A stretch of 50,020 nucleotides of DNA from an uncultured Bacteroidia bacterium (GTDB lineage: Bacteria > Bacteroidota > Bacteroidia > Bacteroidales > UBA932). Positions within the stretch are counted from its first letter, which is position 1; the number at the start of each line of letters is the position of its first letter. The notes under the pieces were generated by a model, which was not told the DNA's origin, did not search any database, and saw nothing but the letters and a program-made list of their open reading frames with translations. This document shows, piece after piece, positions 1 to 8,882 of this stretch. The stretch covers positions 1-50,020 of the forward strand of contig CADCJX010000017.1 in the NCBI GenBank assembly GCA_902801885.1, written 5' to 3'. The position numbers and the translations under genes are program-made.

Positions 1-1
1 A

Positions 2-382
2 TTGGTCAGCAAGGAGCTCCATCTTGGGATTCCGAAGTTCAACGCAGAGTTCACGCATAACAACCTGTTCGGTCTCCTGGACGAAGAATTCGTCAAGGAC
101 TACTCCAACCAGATAGAAAAGAAACTTTCTGAAGATTTCGACAACACGATCTGGTTCAACATGCTCGCCCAAAAGTCTCTTTTCAAGATGGATGAAGACG
201 GAGCCACGGCAGCGGCAGTTACTCAGCTCGGCTATTGCACATCTCCCGGCGGAGAGCCTGACCCTATTGAAGTTTTCAATGCAGACCATCCATTCGTTTA
301 TGCTATCTCCGAGGCAGGATCAGGACTGGTTCTGTTCATGGGAACATATTCAGGTAAAGGTGCCCAGCAGATCAGCTTCTAA
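2..382 (+). CDS. Serpin family protease inhibitor, C-terminal fragment (5' end outside window)
   Basis: This reading frame is open at the left edge, so only the C-terminal ~126 residues of a serpin (normally ~400 aa) are visible. The serpin landmarks are clear: LHLGIPKF near the start, the reactive-loop hinge DEDGATAAAV, and the C-terminal block FNADHPFVYAI followed by LFMG. The small residues in the hinge (G-A-T-A-A-A) are those of an inhibitory serpin, which traps serine or cysteine proteases by inserting its cleaved loop into a beta-sheet. Bacteroidetes serpins are usually exported or surface lipoproteins, but the signal region is not in view. The TTG at position 2 is probably not the real start. 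A hairpin terminator follows. Family assignment is secure; the target protease is unknown. Confidence 0.87.
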   Translation: MVSKELHLGIPKFNAEFTHNNLFGLLDEEFVKDYSNQIEKKLSEDFDNTIWFNMLAQKSLFKMDEDGATAAAVTQLGYCTSPGGEPDPIEVFNADHPFVYAISEAGSGLVLFMGTYSGKGAQQISF

Positions 383-408
383 CGAAAAGACCTTTCGTTA
401 CATTTTTA

Positions 409-449
409 CGGCCCGTACGTCTATTTTATAGAGTATGGGCCGATTTTTG
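409..449 (+). terminator. Intrinsic terminator after the serpin gene
   Basis: CGGCCCGTAC (409-418) pairs with GTATGGGCCG (433-442), a 10-bp stem with one G-T pair, and is followed by ATTTTTGT. A smaller inverted repeat, AACGAAA (381-387) with TTTCGTT (393-399), starts at the serpin stop codon. Confidence 0.7.
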
Positions 450-460
450 TCCTTAAGATG

Positions 461-490
461 TTGCATTTTACAAAAACATCCGTATCTTTG
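461..490 (+). promoter_or_regulatory. Bacteroidetes-type promoter of the efflux operon
   Basis: A -33 element (TTG at 461-463) is followed after 19 bp by a perfect -7 box TATCTTTG (483-490). The first gene starts at 537, leaving a 5' leader of about 40 nt. Confidence 0.7.
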
Positions 491-536
491 CAGTGTATTA
501 GTAAAATAATACACCAAACAGACAAGACGAAATAGT

Positions 537-1259
537 ATGCTGATTGAGCTTAAAGACGTCAACAAGACATATTTTGGAGCACAGCCTCTGCATGTCCTGA
601 AAGGAATCAACCTGGGTATTGAGCGTGGGGAGTTCGTGTCAATCATGGGTGCTTCTGGTTCCGGAAAGTCCACCCTTCTGAACATCCTGGGCATCCTTGA
701 CAACTATGATTCCGGCGAGTACAGGATCGACGGGAAGTTGATCTGGGATCTCACCGAGGCCAAGGCCGCCGAGTACCGCAACAAGATGATCGGATTCATC
801 TTCCAGTCCTACAACCTTATCGGCTTCAAGACTGCGGTCGAGAATGTCGAGCTGCCTCTTTTCTACCAGGGAGTCAGCCGCCACAAGCGCCATGAGATGG
901 CGATGGAATACATCGAACGTCTTGGTCTGAAAGACTGGGCCGGGCACTATCCGAACGAAATGTCCGGAGGCCAGAAGCAGAGGGTGGCAATCGCCCGTGC
1001 TCTCGTTACAAAGCCTGACATCATCCTTGCCGACGAGCCCACGGGAGCCCTCGACTCCAAGACGTCGGTCGAGATCATGGAACTCCTCAAGGAACTCAAT
1101 GAAAGGGATAAGCTTACAATAATCGTAGTAACCCATGAGAGCGGAGTCGCAAACTACACCAACAAGATAATCCACATCAAGGACGGAGTGATAGGACAGA
1201 TTGAGGAGAACCGCGCACATGATGCGATGCGGTTCGGATCTGACGGAGTTCTGAAGTAA
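537..1259 (+). CDS. ABC transporter ATP-binding protein, MacB/LolD type
   Basis: A 240-aa nucleotide-binding subunit that powers the two FtsX-type permeases encoded just downstream. All ABC motifs are intact: Walker A GASGSGKST (about residues 38-46), the signature MSGGQKQRVAIARAL, and Walker B IILADEPTGALD, where the TGALD tail is typical of the MacB/LolD/FtsE branch. In canonical MacB the ATPase and membrane domain are one polypeptide; here they are separate genes. It is the first gene of a five-gene operon with an adaptor and a TolC-like channel, so a tripartite efflux pump for a peptide, macrolide-like compound or siderophore is the best reading. Substrate is unknown. Confidence 0.93.
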   Translation: MLIELKDVNKTYFGAQPLHVLKGINLGIERGEFVSIMGASGSGKSTLLNILGILDNYDSGEYRIDGKLIWDLTEAKAAEYRNKMIGFIFQSYNLIGFKTAVENVELPLFYQGVSRHKRHEMAMEYIERLGLKDWAGHYPNEMSGGQKQRVAIARALVTKPDIILADEPTGALDSKTSVEIMELLKELNERDKLTIIVVTHESGVANYTNKIIHIKDGVIGQIEENRAHDAMRFGSDGVLK

Positions 1260-1270
1260 ACCGCAGGAAT

Positions 1271-2533
1271 ATGTTCGACCTTTTTTCGGAAATATGGAGT
1301 ACCCTGCGGCAGAACAAGCTGCGCACCGCCCTTACCGGGTTTGCGGTGAGCTGGGGCATAATTATCATCATCGTGCTTCTTGGAACCGGCAACGGACTCA
1401 TGAACGCGCTGATGAACAATGCCTTCGACACAGTCCAGAACATAATTGCCGTCTATCCTGGATCCACCAGCAAACCTTACAACGGAATAAAGGAAGGTAC
1501 TGTCCTGCGCTTCAATGACCGAGACATAGCCTTCTCCGAGCAGTTCAGCGAGAAGATCGACAGGGCTTACGGAAGCCTTGACTTCTCCGACACGCTGAGT
1601 TTGGGAAAGGAGGCGCTTTCGTCCCAGATCATGGGTGTGGATCCCCAGCTCAAGGATGTCTGGAGGCTGAACCTTGTTGCCGGCCGGTTCATCAACCAGA
1701 GTGACATCAAGAACGAGAGTAAACACATAGTGATTGACGATAACGCTGCCACCCAGTTGCTTGGAGACGACAAGGACTATTCCAAGATCCTTGGACGCCA
1801 TGTCAACATGGGCAACATTCCGTTCAAGGTCATAGGAATAGTGGAGTCCGAGGAACAGTCCTGGGGACATAATTCATATATTCCTTATTCAACGGCAAAG
1901 ACAATGCGCACTGAAGGCGCGTGGCTCAGCCGGATCACTATGGAATTCCATGACCTTGAGACCAAGGAAGCCAACGAGGAGTTCGAGAAAGGCTACAAGA
2001 GGGCGATGAATATTTTCCATGGAATGGATCCCGAAGACACCAGGACGACCTATCTGAGCAACTATTACCTCAGCAACCAGGAAGTCAGCAAGGCAATCCG
2101 TATCATGCGTACCGCCCTTTGGATCCTTGGACTGCTGACCCTTCTGAGCGGAATAGTCGGAGTCTCCAACATCATGCTCATCACCGTCAAGGAAAGGATC
2201 CACGAGTTCGGCATCCGCAAGGCCCTGGGTGCCAAGCCACTCTCGATCATGAAACTCATCGTGGTGGAAAGCGTCGTGATTACCGCTTTCTTCGGCTACA
2301 TAGGCATGGTGATAGGCATGCTGGCTGATTTTGCCCTTGACAAGACCATAGGCTCGCATCCCATGGACATGGGAATTATGCAGATGTACATATTCAAAAA
2401 CATCGGAGTCGGTTTCGATGTCGCGATCGAGGCGACACTGCTTCTGATTGTGGCTGGAACCATAGCCGGAATCATTCCGGCCTGGAAGGGTGCAAGGGTG
2501 CGCCCGATCGAGGCCCTGAGAGCAGAAAAATAG
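1271..2533 (+). CDS. MacB-like ABC permease (FtsX family), first of a pair
   Basis: A 420-aa inner-membrane permease with MacB architecture: an N-terminal membrane segment (about residues 20-42), a large periplasmic MacB_PCD-type domain (about 45-280), then three membrane segments with the FtsX consensus VSNIMLITVKERIHEFGIRK. The conserved end PAWKGARVRPIEALRAE is also present. It begins 11 bp after the ATPase gene and ends 12 bp before a second, related permease, so the two probably form a heterodimer bound to the single ATPase. These proteins couple ATP hydrolysis to movements that push substrate from the periplasm through a TolC channel. Substrate cannot be told from sequence. Confidence 0.9.
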   Translation: MFDLFSEIWSTLRQNKLRTALTGFAVSWGIIIIIVLLGTGNGLMNALMNNAFDTVQNIIAVYPGSTSKPYNGIKEGTVLRFNDRDIAFSEQFSEKIDRAYGSLDFSDTLSLGKEALSSQIMGVDPQLKDVWRLNLVAGRFINQSDIKNESKHIVIDDNAATQLLGDDKDYSKILGRHVNMGNIPFKVIGIVESEEQSWGHNSYIPYSTAKTMRTEGAWLSRITMEFHDLETKEANEEFEKGYKRAMNIFHGMDPEDTRTTYLSNYYLSNQEVSKAIRIMRTALWILGLLTLLSGIVGVSNIMLITVKERIHEFGIRKALGAKPLSIMKLIVVESVVITAFFGYIGMVIGMLADFALDKTIGSHPMDMGIMQMYIFKNIGVGFDVAIEATLLLIVAGTIAGIIPAWKGARVRPIEALRAEK

Positions 2534-2545
2534 GAGGGGGGAGCC

Positions 2546-3796
2546 ATGAGATTCGACATTGACAGATACAAAGAGATAATCGACACCCTGGCCCGCAACC
2601 GAAGCAGGACCCTACTGACCGGTTTCGGAATATTCTGGGGAATATTCATGCTCCTGATCATGCTTGGAGGCGGAGATGGCCTTAAGTCCATCCTGAACCA
2701 GAACTTTGCCGGTTTCACTTCCAATTCGGTGATAGTGGGATGCAACAAGACAACCAAGCCTTACGGCGGGTTCAAGAGGGACCGTACCTGGCATCTAGAT
2801 AATAACGACATAGAAGCCATCAAAACCCTCGTACCGGAGACAGATGTCGTGACCATGATGGACTCCGACTGGGGACAGGGAATGTCTTACAAGGAAAACA
2901 CCTATTCCGGAATCCTCAAGGGCCTTTCCTATGAATATGTCAACATTGAAACGCCTAAAATGCTCTATGGGCGTTGGATAAACGAAGTGGACTGCGAACA
3001 GGAGAGAAAGGTCTGTGTGATTGGCAAAAGGGTGTATTCCAACCTGTTTCCCGAAGGAGGTGACCCGACAGGAGAGTACATAAAAGTCAAGGATTCATAT
3101 TTCCAGGTCATAGGAGTGGATGACCGGAATTCAGGAATAAACATCAATGGCAGCCCTAACCAGAGCGTTGTCATTCCTTACCAGCTGATGAACAGGCTGA
3201 ACAACAGGGGAGGCAAGTTCGACATCATCTGCATGACCCTCAAGGAGGGAGTGGATTCGGATGCAGCCCAGGACAAGGTTCGTGGCATCCTTTCAAGACG
3301 CCATTCCATAGCTCCGGACGACAGCAATGCCGTCATGATGCTGGACACTGAAAAGATATTCAGGATAGTAGACAACCTCTTCAAGGGGGTCAACATCCTG
3401 GTCATCCTGGTCGGTCTCGGAACCCTTCTGGCCGGAGCTATCGGAGTCTCGAACATCATGATGGTCACAGTCAAGGAGCGCACTACCGAAATCGGTATCC
3501 GCCGCGCCATCGGTGCAACTCCCAAGATGATACTTTCTCAAATCATAACCGAGAGTATCGGCCTTACAATATTGTCAGGAATGTTCGGAATACTGTTTTC
3601 AGTGCTGATCCTATGGGGTGCAGGCAGTATTGTGTCCTCCATGCCTGACATCGGGTCACCGGTGTCTTTCCAGATTGGCTTCTGGACAGGAATAGCCGTA
3701 CTGCTGCTCCTGGTCGTTCTGGGAGTCCTGGCAGGACTTGCTCCCGCCCTCAGGGCAATGAATATCAAGCCTGTGGATGCAATGAGAGATGAATAA
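2546..3796 (+). CDS. MacB-like ABC permease (FtsX family), second of a pair
   Basis: A 416-aa paralogue of the preceding permease with the same order of parts: an N-terminal membrane segment (GFGIFWGIFMLLIML), a periplasmic domain, and three C-terminal membrane segments with VSNIMMVTVKERTTEIGIRRAIGA and the end motif PALRAMNIKPVDAMRDE. Having two different permeases with one ATPase implies a heteromeric transporter rather than a MacB homodimer. A copy of the dispersed hairpin repeat begins at its stop codon and fills the spacer before the adaptor gene. Confidence 0.9.
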   Translation: MRFDIDRYKEIIDTLARNRSRTLLTGFGIFWGIFMLLIMLGGGDGLKSILNQNFAGFTSNSVIVGCNKTTKPYGGFKRDRTWHLDNNDIEAIKTLVPETDVVTMMDSDWGQGMSYKENTYSGILKGLSYEYVNIETPKMLYGRWINEVDCEQERKVCVIGKRVYSNLFPEGGDPTGEYIKVKDSYFQVIGVDDRNSGININGSPNQSVVIPYQLMNRLNNRGGKFDIICMTLKEGVDSDAAQDKVRGILSRRHSIAPDDSNAVMMLDTEKIFRIVDNLFKGVNILVILVGLGTLLAGAIGVSNIMMVTVKERTTEIGIRRAIGATPKMILSQIITESIGLTILSGMFGILFSVLILWGAGSIVSSMPDIGSPVSFQIGFWTGIAVLLLLVVLGVLAGLAPALRAMNIKPVDAMRDE

Positions 3797-3823
3797 TGTC
3801 ATCCTGAGCGAAGCGAAGGAACT
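3797..3823 (+). repeat. Dispersed hairpin repeat, copy A (between permease and adaptor)
   Basis: A 27-bp unit with core TCCTGAGCGAAGCGAAGGA (3802-3820). The core folds as TCCT/AGGA, then a tandem G-A mismatch, then GC/GC closing a GAA loop. It directly follows the permease stop codon (3794-3796). Related copies lie near 14186-14257, 24421-24462, 36129-36155 and 45239-45265. Confidence 0.75.
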
Positions 3824-3854
3824 GAATAAAAGAAAAGAAATAAAGAACGATAAT

Positions 3855-4949
3855 ATGAAAAAGAACCTTAAGTACATCATCCTGGCGCTGGTCGCCATAG
3901 TGTTCATAGGTACCTTCGTGGCCCTGTGGAGGAACTCCCGTCCGAAGGAGATCCGTTACGAACAGCTGGAGGCCTCCATCAAGGACATCCGCAAGACTTC
4001 CGTCGTGACCGGAAAGATCATTCCCCGTGACGAGGTCAACATCAAGCCACAGATCAGCGGCATCATCTCCGAGCTTTATAAGGTTGCCGGGGAGAAAGTA
4101 ACCGAAGGTGAGGTCATAGCAAAAGTGAAGGTCATCCCTGAGATGAGTTCGCTGAGTTCCGCCCAGTCCAGGGTCCGCTTAGCCGAGATCAACCTCAAGC
4201 AGGCCCAGACCAACTACGATCGTGAGAAGGCCCTGTTCGACAAGAATCTGGTGAGTGCCGAGGAATATGACCAGGTGCGCCAGGCTCTTGACCAGGCCAA
4301 GGAAGAGAAGGCTGCAGCCATCGAGACCCTCGAGGTTGTCCGTGACGGTGTTTCGAAGAGCAACGCCAAGTCCAGCTCGACTCTTATCCGCTCAACCATC
4401 TCAGGTCTCATCCTTGACATTCCAGTCAAGGTCGGTAACTCCGTGACCCAGAGCAACACCTTCAACGACGGAACAACCATCGCCACCGTGGCCAACATGG
4501 GAGACCTGATCTTCGACGGCTTTATCGACGAGACGGAGGTCGGCCGTGTCAAGGAAGGCGTTCCGATGAAGATCACAGTCGGTGCACTCAAGGACGTGCA
4601 GCTGGACGCCGTGATGGAGTTCATCTCGCCCAAGGCCCAGGAAAAGAACGGGACCAACGAGTTCGAGATCAAGGCGGCACTGACCGTTCCTGACAGCGTC
4701 ACCGTCCGTTCAGGCTACAGCGCCAATGCGGAAATCCTTTTGGAGGGGGTTGAGGGAGTCCTTTCGGTTCCCGAAAGTGCGCTGACCTTCAGCGGAGATT
4801 CTTCTTTCGTCTACCTTGTCAAGGGGGAGAAAAAGTACGAGAAAATACCTGTAACCACCGGCCTTTCCGACGGGATCAACATTGAGATCAAAGCCGGCCT
4901 GAAGGAGGGTGACAAAGTTCGTGGCAACCAGATAATCGAGAAGAATTGA
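3855..4949 (+). CDS. Efflux periplasmic adaptor (HlyD/MacA-type membrane fusion protein)
   Basis: A 364-aa adaptor that bridges the inner-membrane ABC permeases to the outer-membrane channel. The start at 3855 gives MKKNLKY followed by one membrane anchor (IILALVAIVFIGTFVALW). Then come a lipoyl-like half (VNIKPQISGIISELYKVAGEKV), an alpha-helical hairpin rich in Gln/Ala/Glu (about residues 95-165), the second lipoyl half (STISGLILDIPVKVGNSV) and beta-barrel domains. An upstream in-frame ATG at 3789 would add 22 residues encoded mostly by the hairpin repeat; I prefer 3855 because it begins directly at the anchor. The stop overlaps the next gene's start (TGATG), indicating coupling. Confidence 0.9.
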   Translation: MKKNLKYIILALVAIVFIGTFVALWRNSRPKEIRYEQLEASIKDIRKTSVVTGKIIPRDEVNIKPQISGIISELYKVAGEKVTEGEVIAKVKVIPEMSSLSSAQSRVRLAEINLKQAQTNYDREKALFDKNLVSAEEYDQVRQALDQAKEEKAAAIETLEVVRDGVSKSNAKSSSTLIRSTISGLILDIPVKVGNSVTQSNTFNDGTTIATVANMGDLIFDGFIDETEVGRVKEGVPMKITVGALKDVQLDAVMEFISPKAQEKNGTNEFEIKAALTVPDSVTVRSGYSANAEILLEGVEGVLSVPESALTFSGDSSFVYLVKGEKKYEKIPVTTGLSDGINIEIKAGLKEGDKVRGNQIIEKN

Positions 4950-6268
4950 TGAAAGCACATTTTTTACTCATAGCTGTTTTTGTGACAGGGGCCGCCTATG
5001 GCCAGACGCACAGCGGTCCCTGGACTTTAGCTGAATGCATCAGTCATGCCCAGCAGAACAACATCACCCTGCAACAGCAGGATCTGAGAGTCAAGCAGCA
5101 GGAGATCCAGCTCGAGACTGCAAAAGGCAGCCGGCTTCCACAGATCAGCGGCAGCACCAGCGAGAATTTCTCCTTCGGCCGAGGCCTTACTGCAGACAAC
5201 ACTTATTCCAACACCAACACGACCAGCACCGGATTATCCCTCGGCACCTCTGTACCCATATTCAATGGTCTAAGGATCAGCAACAACATAAAGGAGTCGG
5301 AACTGAACCTCAAGGCTTCCACGGCCGACCTTGAAAAGGCGAAGGAGGACATGAGCGTCAACGTGGCCCAGGCCTATGTCCAGATCCTTTACAACATGGA
5401 GCTTTTGGATGTGGCTCTGAATCAGGTGGGAATAGATTCGCTCCAAGTTGAACGTCTCTCCGCCATGCTTGAGAACGGAAAGGCTTCCCAGGCCCAGCTC
5501 TCGCAGCAGAAAGCCGCTCTCGGACAAAGCCGTCTTTCTGCCACCCAGGCGAGGAATAATCTCAAGCTTTCCCTTTTGGACCTTACACAGTTGCTTGAAC
5601 TGCCCAATCCGGAGGGTTTCAGTATAGTGCGTCCTGCAGTACCGATTGACGGCCTCCTGCTCGGCGACCCTGAGGACATCTACGCTGAGGCAGTGGAGAA
5701 CAAGCCTTCTATCCAGGCTGAGATGTTCCGTCTTGATGCTTCCGAGTTCTCCATCAAGAGCGCAAAGGGAGCCTTCCTTCCTTCGCTCAGTGCCAGCGGC
5801 GGAATCGGCACCAACTACTACACCATGAGTGCAGCCCCTTCGGCAGCCTTCATGGAACAGATCAAGCACAACTTCAGCCAGTACCTTGGGCTTTCCCTGA
5901 GCGTACCTATATTCACTGGCTTCCAGAACAGGAACCAGGTCCGTCAGGCCGAACTTTCAAGGACAAACCAGATGCTCCAGCTCGAGAACACCAAGAAGAC
6001 CCTTTACAAGGAGATCCAGCAAGCCTATTATAACGCAGTGGCGGCCGGTGAGAAGTACCGTTCCAGCATGGATGCCCAGGCCAGTGCAGAAGAATCTTTC
6101 GAACTCGTGAAGGCGAAGTATGAGAACGGCAAAGCCAACATCACTGAATTCAACGAGTCGAGGGATGCTTACCTTCGTGCCGAGTCCGACCTTGTGCGCT
6201 CCCGCTACGAATACCTTTACTCTGCCAAACTCCTTGACTTCTACCGGGGCCGTCCGCTGGAATTCTGA
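4949..6268 (+). CDS. TolC-family outer membrane efflux channel
   Basis: A 439-aa exported protein with a cleavable signal (LLIAVFVTGAAYGQ) and two OEP repeats, each rich in helices (WTLAECISHAQQNNITLQQQ at the start; GKANITEFNESRDAYLRAES near the end). The family forms trimeric outer-membrane channels with a long periplasmic tunnel, here the exit duct of the ABC efflux system. The ATG at 4949 is preferred over the TTG three bases upstream because it makes the usual 1-bp overlap with the adaptor stop. Last gene of the operon. Confidence 0.92.
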   Translation: MKAHFLLIAVFVTGAAYGQTHSGPWTLAECISHAQQNNITLQQQDLRVKQQEIQLETAKGSRLPQISGSTSENFSFGRGLTADNTYSNTNTTSTGLSLGTSVPIFNGLRISNNIKESELNLKASTADLEKAKEDMSVNVAQAYVQILYNMELLDVALNQVGIDSLQVERLSAMLENGKASQAQLSQQKAALGQSRLSATQARNNLKLSLLDLTQLLELPNPEGFSIVRPAVPIDGLLLGDPEDIYAEAVENKPSIQAEMFRLDASEFSIKSAKGAFLPSLSASGGIGTNYYTMSAAPSAAFMEQIKHNFSQYLGLSLSVPIFTGFQNRNQVRQAELSRTNQMLQLENTKKTLYKEIQQAYYNAVAAGEKYRSSMDAQASAEESFELVKAKYENGKANITEFNESRDAYLRAESDLVRSRYEYLYSAKLLDFYRGRPLEF

Positions 6269-6279
6269 TTTCCTTTCCT

Positions 6280-6287
6280 TATCTTTG
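6280..6287 (+). promoter_or_regulatory. -7 box of the dipeptidase gene
   Basis: Perfect TATCTTTG, 25 bp before the ATG at 6313. The -33 region is weak. It lies just after the TolC-like gene stop, so the dipeptidase has its own promoter. Confidence 0.6.
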
Positions 6288-6312
6288 TGTCCATCACAAT
6301 AATAAGACGGAC

Positions 6313-7866
6313 ATGAAGAAGATTTTTTCGGTGGGCCTCGCGCTGATTTGCGCATTTGCAGCCTGGGGGCAGGATGACGAGTATTCAAGGGATGAATGTA
6401 CCAGCCTTGTGGTAGGGCGTCTGGCGTCGGCCGACGGCTCCGTTATCACCTCGCACACCTGTGATGGAGTGTCCCGTACTTGGATAACCGTCGAGCCTGC
6501 AGCCAACTATGGGCGCAAGGAGATGATGGACATATTCAAGAATACACGCAGGACGGCGTTCAAGGGTGACACAACCGGAGTCCGCTACGCCGGGCAGATC
6601 CCTCAGGCCCGCCACACCTATGCCTACCTCAACACCGCCTATCCGTGCATGAACGAGAAGCAGGTGGCTATGGGCGAAACCACATTCTCAGGTCCGGACA
6701 CCCTGCGCAACAGCAGCAGCATGTTCCTCATCGAGGAACTTCAGAGGATAGCCCTCCAGCGCTGCGACAACGCCCGCGACGCTGTGCGCATGATGGGCGA
6801 ACTTGCCGAGAAGTACGGCTATGCCGACGGCGGAGAGTGTATTACCGTAATCGACAAGAAAGAGGCCTGGTTCTTCGAGATCCTTGGTTGCGGCCGTGGA
6901 AAGAAAGGTGCGGTCTGGGTGGCTCAGAGGGTACCTGACGATGAGGTTGCAGTCTCGGCCAACATTCCCAGGATCGGAAAGATCGACCGCAGCAACAAAA
7001 ACTATTTCATGGCTTCCGACAATGTAGAGGCCGTGGCCAAGGAATATGGACTCTGGGACGGCGAGGGCGATTTTGTCTTCTGGAAGGCCTACCACGGCTC
7101 CTACGGTGACGGCAAGAATTTCAAGGAGAGGGAATATGTTATCCTGAACACCCTGGCTCCTTCTCTGCATCTTTCTTATGATGCTCCGGACCTTCCGTTC
7201 TCTGTCAAGCCTGACGAGAAAGTGGATGTGCGTAGGGTCATGGAGATCCTCCGTGGCACTTATGAAGGGTTGGAATTCGACATGACCAAGAACCTTCTGG
7301 TCGAAGTGCCTTCAAAGGATGGAAAGCCGGCCTCCAAAGTTGTCAGCCCGGTTGCCAATCCCTGGCTCACTACTGACACCCGCAACATGATCAACGGAGT
7401 GGCTCCTGGAGCCGTTGAGTTCTCCCGCACGATAGCTGTTGCCTGGTGTTCCCATTCCACTGTCATCCAGGCCCGTGACTGGTTGCCTGATTCGGTAGGC
7501 GGAGTCTGCTGGTACGCCCTTGACAATCCTGGTGAAAGCCCTCGCTTCCCCATATTCAGCGGCACGACTGAACTTCCCGCAGCATTCGACACCTGCGGCA
7601 TGAGGCGCTATGTTCCTGAAGGAGCTCTCTGGTCTTTCCGCCGTCCGAACCGTCTTGCAACTCTTGCGTGGCAGACCAACAAGGAAAGGGTGATGAAGGA
7701 TGTCCAGACCATCGAAGACCTTGGTTTCGAAGGTCTTCCTGAGGTGGAGAAGAATCCTTCCACCGCGTCTCTCAACGCCTACACCGCCAAGATCTACAAC
7801 GCCGCCGCCGACCTCTGGCGCAAGCTGGAGGAAGACCTCTGGATGAAGCACGGCCGCGGCTTCTAG
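6313..7866 (+). CDS. C69-family dipeptidase (secreted Ntn hydrolase)
   Basis: A 517-aa exported peptidase of family C69/U34. The signal peptide runs to about residue 20 (CAFAAWGQ). A short propeptide precedes Cys29 in CTSLVVGRLASADGSVI, the expected N-terminal nucleophile after autocleavage. Family blocks follow: GVRYAGQIPQ, NEKQVAMGETT, and DKKEAWFFEILG. Such enzymes cut dipeptides in the periplasm or outside the cell. The gene is monocistronic and converges on metX; both stop codons lie in a single CTAG (7863-7866), so there is no room for a terminator between them. Confidence 0.92.
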   Translation: MKKIFSVGLALICAFAAWGQDDEYSRDECTSLVVGRLASADGSVITSHTCDGVSRTWITVEPAANYGRKEMMDIFKNTRRTAFKGDTTGVRYAGQIPQARHTYAYLNTAYPCMNEKQVAMGETTFSGPDTLRNSSSMFLIEELQRIALQRCDNARDAVRMMGELAEKYGYADGGECITVIDKKEAWFFEILGCGRGKKGAVWVAQRVPDDEVAVSANIPRIGKIDRSNKNYFMASDNVEAVAKEYGLWDGEGDFVFWKAYHGSYGDGKNFKEREYVILNTLAPSLHLSYDAPDLPFSVKPDEKVDVRRVMEILRGTYEGLEFDMTKNLLVEVPSKDGKPASKVVSPVANPWLTTDTRNMINGVAPGAVEFSRTIAVAWCSHSTVIQARDWLPDSVGGVCWYALDNPGESPRFPIFSGTTELPAAFDTCGMRRYVPEGALWSFRRPNRLATLAWQTNKERVMKDVQTIEDLGFEGLPEVEKNPSTASLNAYTAKIYNAAADLWRKLEEDLWMKHGRGF

Positions 7867-8882
7867 GGTAGTTCCGGGGTGAGGAGGCGTCCGATGGCTT
7901 CGGTCTCGATGAGGAAGCCGTCGTGGCCGTAAGGGGTTTCAATCTGGAAATACTTAGCGCCGGGGACCATATCTGACCAAGGTTTCATGTCTTCGGGAGG
8001 GAATAGTTCATCCGAAGACATGCAGACGAAGGTACAGTCAGCCTTGATCCCGTTCAGGACCTTTTCCACACCGCCGCGGTCGCGGCCGACATTGTTGCTG
8101 TCCACCTCGTCGCAAACATAGAGGTAGGAATAGGCGTCCCAGTCCTTCACGAACTTGGAGCTCTGGTGGCGGTAATATGAGCCTGCTTTATCTGCGAACA
8201 TCACGTCCGGAGAATCCTCGATCTGTTTGAAAAGACCCTCTTCGCAGCGATATGTCAGCAAGGCAATGGTACGCGCAGCCTTCAGGCCATCCATACCACC
8301 CTTGAGGCTCTTGTGCTCCTTGAATGTAGGATCGGCATAAAGCGCCATCTTCATCGCTGAATTGAAACCCGTCAGCCAAGGGGTGACCCTGGCCCCGGTG
8401 GCGATGAAGAACACCTTTCCGGTGAAGATCTCCGGCTTCCAGGCCAGCCAGTCGAAGGTCATGAATCCTCCCATAGAGGTGCTCACGATCATGTCTATGG
8501 TCTTGATTCCAAGGTGCTCGCGGAGCAGGTCGAAGGCCTTGACAGTGTCGTGGACGGTCACTTTCGGGAAGTCAAAATAGTAGGGTTTTCCTGTCTTGGG
8601 ATTGGTAGAGGCAGGACCCGAGGAGCCGCATGCTGAACCGAGTACGTTGGCACAGATCACGAAATATTTGTCTGTATCGATCACCTTTCCTGGTCCCACA
8701 AGGGCGGGCCACCATTCTCCTTCTGCATCAGAGGATGCCGTCAGGGCATGGCAGAGCCAGATTACTTTCTTTCCGGGAACATATTCCCAGGGTGATGTAT
8801 GATAAACGACTTCGAGATTGTCAATGCTCCCTCCGGCCTCGAATCCGAAGGATCCGGGATGTCTGTAGATGTGTCTGATCAT
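7863..8882 (-). CDS. metX: MetX-type homoserine O-acyltransferase (alpha/beta hydrolase fold)
   Basis: A 339-aa enzyme expected to activate homoserine as O-acetyl- (or O-succinyl-) homoserine for methionine synthesis in the cytoplasm. The MetX signature is clear: HALTASSDAEGEWW, then NVLGSACGSSGPASTNP, then DFPKVTVHDTV. The nucleophile is Ser136 in STSMGG; the acid (SSDELFPPEDM) and the histidine (YGHDGFL) are in place near the C-terminus. The start at 8882 (MIRHIYRHPG) overlaps the upstream symporter's stop by 4 bp; a longer frame to 9023 only adds 47 residues inside that gene. Acetyl versus succinyl donor cannot be decided by eye. Confidence 0.87.
   Translation of the reverse strand: MIRHIYRHPGSFGFEAGGSIDNLEVVYHTSPWEYVPGKKVIWLCHALTASSDAEGEWWPALVGPGKVIDTDKYFVICANVLGSACGSSGPASTNPKTGKPYYFDFPKVTVHDTVKAFDLLREHLGIKTIDMIVSTSMGGFMTFDWLAWKPEIFTGKVFFIATGARVTPWLTGFNSAMKMALYADPTFKEHKSLKGGMDGLKAARTIALLTYRCEEGLFKQIEDSPDVMFADKAGSYYRHQSSKFVKDWDAYSYLYVCDEVDSNNVGRDRGGVEKVLNGIKADCTFVCMSSDELFPPEDMKPWSDMVPGAKYFQIETPYGHDGFLIETEAIGRLLTPELP

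Noticed and set aside
1154-1870. 238-aa open frame on the minus strand
   Set aside because: Antisense to the ABC ATPase and first permease; no motif or promoter.
3789-3854. Upstream start for the efflux adaptor
   Set aside because: Would add 22 residues encoded mostly by the hairpin repeat ahead of the membrane anchor; the ATG at 3855 fits the family better.
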